A DNA stretch of 64,000 nt from Gottfriedia sp049568075 (GTDB lineage Bacteria > Bacillota > Bacilli > Bacillales > Bacillaceae_G), in assembly GCA_049568075.1 (NCBI GenBank), contig CP144911.1; one strand, 5' to 3'. A model generated the notes under the pieces. It did no database searches. It saw only the letters and a list, made by a program, of their open reading frames with translations, and was not told the origin of the DNA. Shown here piece after piece: positions 60,501-64,000 of the stretch (within the stretch, counting starts at the first letter, position 1; every line of letters begins with the position of its first letter). A program made the position numbers and the translations under genes.

Positions 60501-61887
60501 CGGACCTGTACCAAGCCTAAATATTGGGGATACATTAGAAGCAACTGGTCTAGCAGGTAAATTCTCAGAAGGAAATCGTATACGGGTAAGGGATACGATA
60601 GAATTAGTTGGAACTCATACTGCTGCTCCAAAAGCTCCTGTAGTGAATGCTATTTCTGATCAAGATGAGAAAATTACCGGTACATCTGAAGCTGGAGCGA
60701 AAGTAATTGCAAAAGTAAATGGTAATGAAATTGCTAATGCAATAGCAGATCATACTGGAAACTTTGAAATGAAAATTACAAAACAAGCAGCTGGTACGAA
60801 AATTGTTGTAACAGCAGTTAACTCAGCAAATAATGAAAGTGACAGAGTAGAAGTAACTGTAAGTGATAAGACTGCGCCAAACGCGCCTGTTGTAAATGAA
60901 GTACAAGATAATAGTACGTATGTAACAGGAAAAGCAGAGCCGGGATCAACAATCACAGTTTCAAAAGGCATCGTAATTCTAGGCCAAGCAGTAACAAATC
61001 AAGATGGTAACTTCAGCGTTTTATTAGATACAAAACAAAGTGCAGGAACAAAACTATCAGTTGTTTCAACAGACAACGCAGGTAATAATAGTTCAATAAC
61101 TGAAGTAATTGTAGTAGATAAAACAGCACCAAATGCTCCTGTCGTAAATGAAGTACAAGACTATAGTATGTATGTAACAGGAAAAGCAGAGCCGGGAACA
61201 ACAATCACAGTTTCAAAAGGGATTGTCATTCTAGGTCAAGCGGTTACAAATCAGGATGGTGACTTCACTGTTTTATTATCTTCAAAACAAAGTGCAGGAA
61301 CAATATTATCAGTTTTTTCAACAGACAAGGCCGGTAATAATAGTTCAATAACTGAAGTAATTGTAGTAGATAAAACAGCTCCTATAAAACCAGTTGTTAA
61401 TGTAGTAAGTGATTCTGACACACATGTGACTGGGACGGCCGAAGCAGGATCGACAATTTTCGTTTCTGTAGGAAATAAAATTATTGGTTCAGCAAAGACA
61501 AATAGTAATGGAAGTTTTGATGTATTAATTGCAAAACAATTAGCTGGAACAGTATTAACAATTGTTTCTACTGATTCAGGAGGCAATAGTAGTGAAAAAG
61601 TTGAAGTAACAGTAATAGACAAAACACCTCCAACAGCACCAATTGTTAATACGGTAACGAATAAAGCTGATGTTATTACCGGAACAGCTGAGCCAGGATC
61701 TGAGGTGGTTGTTAAGAGTGGTTCTACTAAATTAGGGGAAGTAATTGCTAGTAGTAGTGGTAAATTTACTATTACAATTAATTCTCACTTAAAGGCTGGA
61801 ACAATATTAACAATAACATCCACGGATAAGAGTGGAAATGTGAGTCCTACGACTACTATAACTGTTGTCAAATTCAATAAAGTTTAA
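54547..61887 (+). CDS. Giant secreted PHP-domain metallohydrolase with lamin-tail, OB-fold and Big_6 repeats
   Basis: A 2446-residue exported protein. Signal peptide to about ALA-type KAATS (residue 33); N-terminal beta domain (about 35-215) and two Ig-like modules; lamin-tail domain (about 398-588, FSQIYVNGGNGGAFYKTKF); Ig module; YhcR-type OB folds (about 698-891); Ig modules; PHP metallophosphoesterase (about 1092-1370) with His1100, His1102, Asp1132, His1133, Glu1184, His1192, His1233, Asp1293 and His1295 as likely metal ligands; a ThuA/GATase1-like domain (about 1558-1838); second OB fold (about 1843-2023); five Big_6 repeats (about 2024-2446). GTGGGGA precedes the ATG. No LPXTG or SLH motif. 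Likely degrades extracellular phosphoesters or nucleic acid; unproven. Confidence 0.9.
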   Translation: MHKIMHKYKRYFGLFATILLLLSTISPQMAKAATSTTLAKWDFSNGQVTTPSAGIPENMNSNITTTGSKVTGYNAGPSGNTVINANTWSNNSSYWEVSLSTKNYENITLSSKQYSSSTGPKDFKLQYSLDENSWVDVPGGSVSTGSATWSSGGQLNNVALPSEVNDKNLVYLRWIVNSPLAAKNDGSNFSTTTGTSRIADIVINGEPNGSPTLEKTATPDATKINYSTNSTVTGNAGAVASNSIVRVYNNDNKLAGTTTASADGAFTSTVTNSQSVVYITAQENGKAESDKVSVNFSGSVVQKTAAPIATKITFNSYTNVSGTAGAVTGNASINLYFDDNTIVATTTAAADGSFNVTFANPGSKSVVNLVAQEAEKNPSDRTAVNYTGPTENPKVISPGDVVFSQIYVNGGNGGAFYKTKFFELYNNTDKDINLTGWSIAYTSASTMNFGAGQALSGIIKAHSYFLVAGSTGTTGQALPVIPDSTTTLNPSGSTGGALVLAKKTTAVTGVDDPDAIDLLAYTNGTAVYKNPLYWGNPISDSTIGGGTIQRKTNIGTDPRSAYGLGNGWFTKDPSKDFVLNKPSSANYSFEMVVHNSKFMLSPDGSKITYTKSNGTSSVTGQAGSVPASSTVKAYFESEGKLTNGQEVTAEADGSFSLSFADSSDQTSIYLTETDSTQPTPKESYYARVDVAGKDKSVTSISELRKNDEIGFPINTGYSTTIEGVATTDNQPKGDVSTNFFIQDQAGAINIINHMNPATTIQAGNKYSIDGRVVFTAGMTQFIPTAIRFVGNDHLPAATNITIGELNEATEGKLVSFTGKVTNVPTEGPNYDITVSDESGEKLAIVRIQGSLGNIEQGQTYTFTGIVNQYKKAAPFTSGYLLLPRNGSDVKGQLVLNHTPITKAYTGMDAAFNAVAKNADSVTLYYKGESDTSYRSVIMDTADHINYNGKILEADVPKVKFYYYIEAENAEGKQAVGSISKPLEVNVVDDQDGPKFFNELPANGDKTDSRHPEIVVKMDDPSGINLSSAAISIDGQDKTSIATINDTQIKVNLTTANELTEGDHTITVTAKDKLNNPSTFTWKFTVTERFTGGNHYRGTTHNHTNISHDAAGTPEEALKAAEKYHYDFFAFSDHSHDIDADLVNKDTVDRKGFKERTGGTDWQLTKDLAKQYTKDGQFVVFPAFEMTSTTWGHSNVFGTENFIDRVVEGGAYQNLQKYYGWVLTYDNIVAQFNHPKMSANAFDNFIPYNKNLDKLFTMLEVGNGSGKYSYANAEDKYYSALDIGWHVAPTYGEDNHDGTWGQTKKRTVIVAKDLSQDALLDAMKNKRVYMSEDPNFSLDVSASGFYMGSTVDTDTLDFNISGKDPVLEQASDSDYSYIKTASNDAIAKVELITNHGTVIDKYVPTDDSTTFNWKPSFTVVGGQQWFVVKVTQKDGDQIYSAPIWSQQKDLAVKVSDVTTKDGAIIGGLSANLTAGISNQGSLDVKQVTAHFYYDSFDANHFIADASIDSLPSNSSASASVTWTDPVPGTHNIIVVLSAADGHDLGNNKYEQSFTIKAPLNKVVMIDGSHNNENSKQDTGTYKDNFKLFTTLMKQQGYTVAENSSPLTEQVLKSVSVLVVTHPATAYSASEISEINNFVKNGGSLLLTEKSNFGATNQNINSILSGVGSSILVNNDGIFDETNDGNFWGTPLTANYAVRLHPTPNQKTTLTDFIQPIEFYSGSSLAKNDGSGNKIPLTDSDTVKVLVQGNESTFQDTTSIKSDTVKYNVQTSNGKNGPALEQVTGGSSIPVIASEQVGNGRVFVSGMNIFNDKQMDQTYNPKGNDPFAVNVVNWLSHLDPEVKSIGDARKLAEGTNAVVEGTVTATSFFDAAYIQDDTGGIMAFNDVPAGSLQVGDKVRIYGHIKIFENNFELEFGSFTESVVKLGKGTPIEAKVVSTKDSNNEENQGQLIKVTGKVVSKYDDNSYVIDDGSGPTLVFTDGYVVNQSGPVPSLNIGDTLEATGLAGKFSEGNRIRVRDTIELVGTHTAAPKAPVVNAISDQDEKITGTSEAGAKVIAKVNGNEIANAIADHTGNFEMKITKQAAGTKIVVTAVNSANNESDRVEVTVSDKTAPNAPVVNEVQDNSTYVTGKAEPGSTITVSKGIVILGQAVTNQDGNFSVLLDTKQSAGTKLSVVSTDNAGNNSSITEVIVVDKTAPNAPVVNEVQDYSMYVTGKAEPGTTITVSKGIVILGQAVTNQDGDFTVLLSSKQSAGTILSVFSTDKAGNNSSITEVIVVDKTAPIKPVVNVVSDSDTHVTGTAEAGSTIFVSVGNKIIGSAKTNSNGSFDVLIAKQLAGTVLTIVSTDSGGNSSEKVEVTVIDKTPPTAPIVNTVTNKADVITGTAEPGSEVVVKSGSTKLGEVIASSSGKFTITINSHLKAGTILTITSTDKSGNVSPTTTITVVKFNKV
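60871..61374 (+). repeat. Two near-identical 252-bp Big_6 repeat units
   Basis: Units at 60871 and 61123 (84 codons each) share long identical DNA stretches, with diverged units before and after at a similar period. Recent internal duplication. Confidence 0.85.
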
Positions 61888-61977
61888 AAAGAGGATTTTA
61901 AATCTACACTTTTAATAAGGAAAGCTAAATTTTGGTAAAAAAGATAATACTCATCGTAAAATGTACTGGAATAGATT

Positions 61978-62027
61978 GGGGCTGTCTCATAAGTCAGGAT
62001 AACTGACATAAGGGCGGCCCCCTTTTT
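61978..62027 (+). terminator. Hairpin after giant PHP gene, IS-end-like
   Basis: GGGGCTG pairs with CGGCCCC, with an inner stem GTCAG-GATAA-CTGAC, then CTTTTT. Works as a terminator; the wording GGGCTGTCTCATAAGTCA is also reminiscent of IS1182-type ends, from memory. Confidence 0.6.
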
Positions 62028-62092
62028 AAATTCAAAAATAATATGGACGCCCCAGTTAGTGGGAGGTATCCTAGCTAAGATTTTCAATTATA

Positions 62093-62397
62093 GTTGAAAT
62101 GATTGCTCTTTTTATGGGTAATTAACAGACTTTTATTAGATTTAGTAAGAGTTGGAACATATTTGAAAGCTTTCAATTAAAAGTAGCTACCATTTGATCA
62201 TTTTTAGCTCGTAATACCTTAGCTGGTATGGGTAATATTTAATTTTAATTGCGATTCTTTGGAATTTAGTTGCAGTTTCGGTATTATTAATTGCGATTCT
62301 CTAATTTTAATTGCAGTTTTACCAATTTTAATTGCGATCTTCAGAATTTAATTGCAGTCCACTGTTTATTAGCACAAATAGACTCCTTATTTGCATC
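62093..62397 (+). repeat. Dispersed phased-box element, copy L2
   Basis: Homologous to L1 at 47213-47540 in the same orientation. Boxes (G of TTG/TAG) at 62251, 62272, 62293, 62313, 62334, 62354, 62372 and 62393 give spacings 21,21,20,21,20,18,21, the same series as the first eight boxes of L1. GCGATT and GCAGTT alternate strictly in the first six boxes. Confidence 0.75.
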
Positions 62398-62545
62398 CAC
62401 TCACCCTCAATTGAACTTAGACAATCTACAAGGCTACCCAAGTAAGCTCATCAAATGTTTTTATGACATAAAATTGTAACATATTCCACAAATCACCATG
62501 TTGTTAATAGTATTTCCAAAGTTTATATGATAATATGAAACTATA

Positions 62546-62563
62546 AATCACGCAAGCGTGATT
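62546..62563. promoter_or_regulatory. Inverted repeat upstream of TerD genes
   Basis: AATCACGC-AA-GCGTGATT, 29 bases before the start codon of the first TerD gene, between the presumed promoter and the ribosome-binding site. Candidate operator or short mRNA hairpin. Confidence 0.6.
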
Positions 62564-62591
62564 AATACATGATAAGGAGTGTTAATAGCAT

Positions 62592-63185
62592 ATGGCAATT
62601 TCTTTACAAAAAGGTCAAAAAGTCGACCTTACAAAAGGAAGAGCGGGACTTTCCTCTTTAATTGTAGGTTTAGGTTGGGATCCAGTGAAAAAAAGTGGTG
62701 GTTTCTTCGGATTTGGTAAACAAGAAAACATTGACTGTGATGCTTCTGTTTTAATGTTAGATGAGAATGACAAGTTAAGAAGTGCAAGTGATGTAATCTA
62801 TTTTGGAAACAAAAAAAGCTTATGCGGTAGCGTAGTTCATTCTGGAGATAATCTAACGGGTGATGGTAACGGTGACGATGAGCAAGTATTTGTTAATTTA
62901 AATAAGGTTCCTTCTTATGTACATAAACTTGTATTTGTTGTAAATATCTATGCTTGTGTTCAACGTAAGCAAGATTTCGGTATGATTAAAAACGCATTTA
63001 TTCGAGTAGTAGACAAGTCAGCAAACGCTGAGTTAGTAAACTACAATATCACTGATAATTATTCAGGATTAACTGCGTTATACCCTGGTGAGATTTATCG
63101 CCATAATGGGGAGTGGAAGTTCTCTGCAGTTGGTGAGGGAACAAAAGATATTGCATTAGATAAAATTGTTCAACGTTTTCAATAA
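62592..63185 (+). CDS. TerD family stress protein (YceC-like)
   Basis: A 197-residue cytoplasmic calcium-binding protein of the TerD family, linked to tellurite resistance and general envelope or metal stress. The family start ISLQKGQKVDLTK, the acidic loops DCDASVLMLDEND and TGDGNGDDEQVFV (Ca-binding), and PGEIYRHNGEWKFSAVGEG near the C-terminus are present. AAGGAG precedes the ATG. A insertion GGFFGFGKQEN near residue 37 resembles YceC more than YceD/YceE. In B. subtilis yceCDEFGH are stress-induced; here the pair is separated by 34 bases. Confidence 0.92.
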   Translation: MAISLQKGQKVDLTKGRAGLSSLIVGLGWDPVKKSGGFFGFGKQENIDCDASVLMLDENDKLRSASDVIYFGNKKSLCGSVVHSGDNLTGDGNGDDEQVFVNLNKVPSYVHKLVFVVNIYACVQRKQDFGMIKNAFIRVVDKSANAELVNYNITDNYSGLTALYPGEIYRHNGEWKFSAVGEGTKDIALDKIVQRFQ

Positions 63186-63219
63186 ATAAAAAACATAATT
63201 GAAAAGGAGTGCATTTAAA

Positions 63220-63798
63220 ATGACAGTAAATTTATTAAAAGGACAAAAGGTTGATTTAACAAAAACAAATCCTGGTTTAACGAACATTGTTGTTGGATTA
63301 GGTTGGGACACTAATAAGTACAGTGGCGGCAATGACTTTGACTTAGACTCATCAGTATTTTTATTAAATGGAGCTAGCAAATGTGCATCTGAAAAAGACT
63401 TTGTATTTTATAACAATACTGTAGGTGGAAATGGATCAGTTGAACACCACGGCGATAACAGAACTGGCGCTGGTGATGGTGACGATGAGCAAGTTACAGT
63501 TAATCTAGCAAACGTTCCTGCTTCAGTTGAAAAGATTGCATTTGCGATTACAATTCATGAAGCTGATGCACGTAACCAAAATTTTGGACAAGTAAGCAAC
63601 TCTTATGTTCGTATTTTAAATGAATCAAATGGGGAAGAGTTAATTCGTTATGATTTAGGTGAAGATTTCTCAATTGAAACTTCAGTAGTTGTAGGTGAAT
63701 TATATCGTCACAATGGCGAATGGAAATTTAATGCGATTGGTAGTGGATACCAAGGCGGTTTAATTTCATTAGTTAGAGATTACGGATTAGACGCTTAA
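63220..63798 (+). CDS. TerD family stress protein (YceD/YceE-like)
   Basis: A 192-residue TerD paralogue of the preceding gene. It starts MTVNLLKGQKVDLTKTNPGL and has the Ca-binding loops DFDLDSSVFLLNG and GAGDGDDEQVTVNL and the C-terminal VVGELYRHNGEWKFNAIG. I chose the Met at 63220 because AAGGAG lies at a suitable distance (63204-63209); the upstream frame uses those bases as codons. Cotranscribed with the YceC-like gene and closed by a terminator, so any further yce genes would lie outside this transcript. Confidence 0.93.
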   Translation: MTVNLLKGQKVDLTKTNPGLTNIVVGLGWDTNKYSGGNDFDLDSSVFLLNGASKCASEKDFVFYNNTVGGNGSVEHHGDNRTGAGDGDDEQVTVNLANVPASVEKIAFAITIHEADARNQNFGQVSNSYVRILNESNGEELIRYDLGEDFSIETSVVVGELYRHNGEWKFNAIGSGYQGGLISLVRDYGLDA

Positions 63799-63826
63799 TT
63801 TTAACTAAAAAAAGTATTTTGATAGT

Positions 63827-63860
63827 CAAAAGGGGAAAGTGTGTGTATTTCCCCTTTTTT
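63827..63860 (+). terminator. Terminator of TerD genes
   Basis: AAAGGGGAAA / TTTCCCCTTT with a 9-base loop and T run. Confidence 0.9.
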
Positions 63861-63895
63861 ATGGACATAGTCCAAAAAACTTCTTTCTTATCGTT

Positions 63896-63933
63896 TAGTA
63901 CATCTTTAGAAAATGATTTCTAAAGATGTACTA
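63896..63933. repeat. Perfect 17-base inverted repeat
   Basis: TAGTACATCTTTAGAAA and its exact complement around ATGA. No T run follows on either strand, so it is not an ordinary terminator; no gene is visible in the last 67 bases. Confidence 0.8.
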
Positions 63934-64000
63934 GATTGTAATCTAAGTTTAAAATGTTTTCCTAATGTAATGTTGCATTATTTGGAAGTTCGGGGTGGGA

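Larger units (their letters stand above)
61888..62591 (+). other. Intergenic region between giant PHP gene and TerD genes
   Basis: 704 bases without a gene. From left to right: hairpin at 61978-62027, dispersed element L2 at 62093-62397, about 100 unremarkable bases, a weak promoter-like pair (TTGTTA 62501, TATATG 62524, 17-base spacer) and an inverted repeat at 62546-62563. Confidence 0.6.

Noticed and set aside
1..64000. tRNA or rRNA genes and prophage genes
   Set aside because: Apart from the tmRNAs I found no tRNA-like cloverleaf sequence, rRNA sequence or phage structural gene.

Overview
The window is a low-GC Gram-positive chromosome segment from an endospore-forming member of the Bacillaceae. 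The evidence is the Bacillus-type backbone gpmI(partial)-eno ... secG-est-rnr-smpB-ssrA, a cotJABC spore-coat operon, the cydABCD operon, a yhgD/yhgE-type pair, Gram-positive ribosome-binding sites with frequent GTG and TTG starts, and a tmRNA tag reading GKNNNFSLAA, close to tags of the Bacillus cereus group. The genus cannot be fixed from the sequence alone; a relative of B. cereus such as Gottfriedia is a guess.

Layout. 1-1.7 kb: end of glycolysis (gpmI, eno). 1.8-6.6 kb: small accessory genes (unknown protein, MFS exporter, YjdF-like membrane protein, lysophospholipase-like hydrolase), secG and a DinB protein. 6.8-12.1 kb: est-rnr-smpB followed by two nearly identical tmRNA genes in tandem, each with its own promoter, leader and terminator. 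12.7-21.2 kb: a 2841-residue secreted S8 protease with a mosaic of binding repeats, facing a convergent XRE-TPR regulator. 23.3-26.4 kb: a TetR gene divergent from an MFS drug-exporter/SDR pair. 26.6-31.3 kb: an alanine/Na+ symporter, and a TetR (YhgD-like) plus YhgE-like pair with recognisable operators. 31.6-36.7 kb: an orphan small gene, an Mga/AtxA-type regulator, a CAP-domain secreted protein with a 36-bp minisatellite, and two decayed genes. 37-43 kb: cydABCD. 43-47 kb: an MhqR-type dioxygenase with its operator, an amine oxidase and cotJABC. 47.6-54.2 kb: a minus-strand metal-handling region (YcnI, YcnJ, a cupredoxin-fold membrane protein lacking the usual ligands, YcgQ, YcgR, a HupE/UreJ-like protein). 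54.5-61.9 kb: a 2446-residue secreted protein with PHP phosphoesterase, lamin-tail, OB-fold and Big_6 modules. 62.6-63.8 kb: two TerD-family genes.

How the parts relate. SmpB, both tmRNAs and RNase R form the trans-translation and decay system in one locus. CydAB is the bd oxidase and CydCD the ABC exporter needed to assemble it. The minus-strand membrane cluster has His-rich loops, a CopC/CopD protein and YcnI, which points to copper and zinc traffic across the envelope. The two giant secreted proteins share an architectural style (catalytic core plus long tandem binding repeats, no LPXTG or SLH anchor).

Most noteworthy: the tandem tmRNA duplication with a diverged -35 box but a conserved leader; a dispersed intergenic element present twice (about 47.2-47.5 kb and 62.1-62.4 kb) whose AATTGC-type boxes recur at the same 21,21,20,21,20,18,21-bp spacings in both copies; and a decayed Ig-like domain lying between two near-identical hairpins next to the giant protease.
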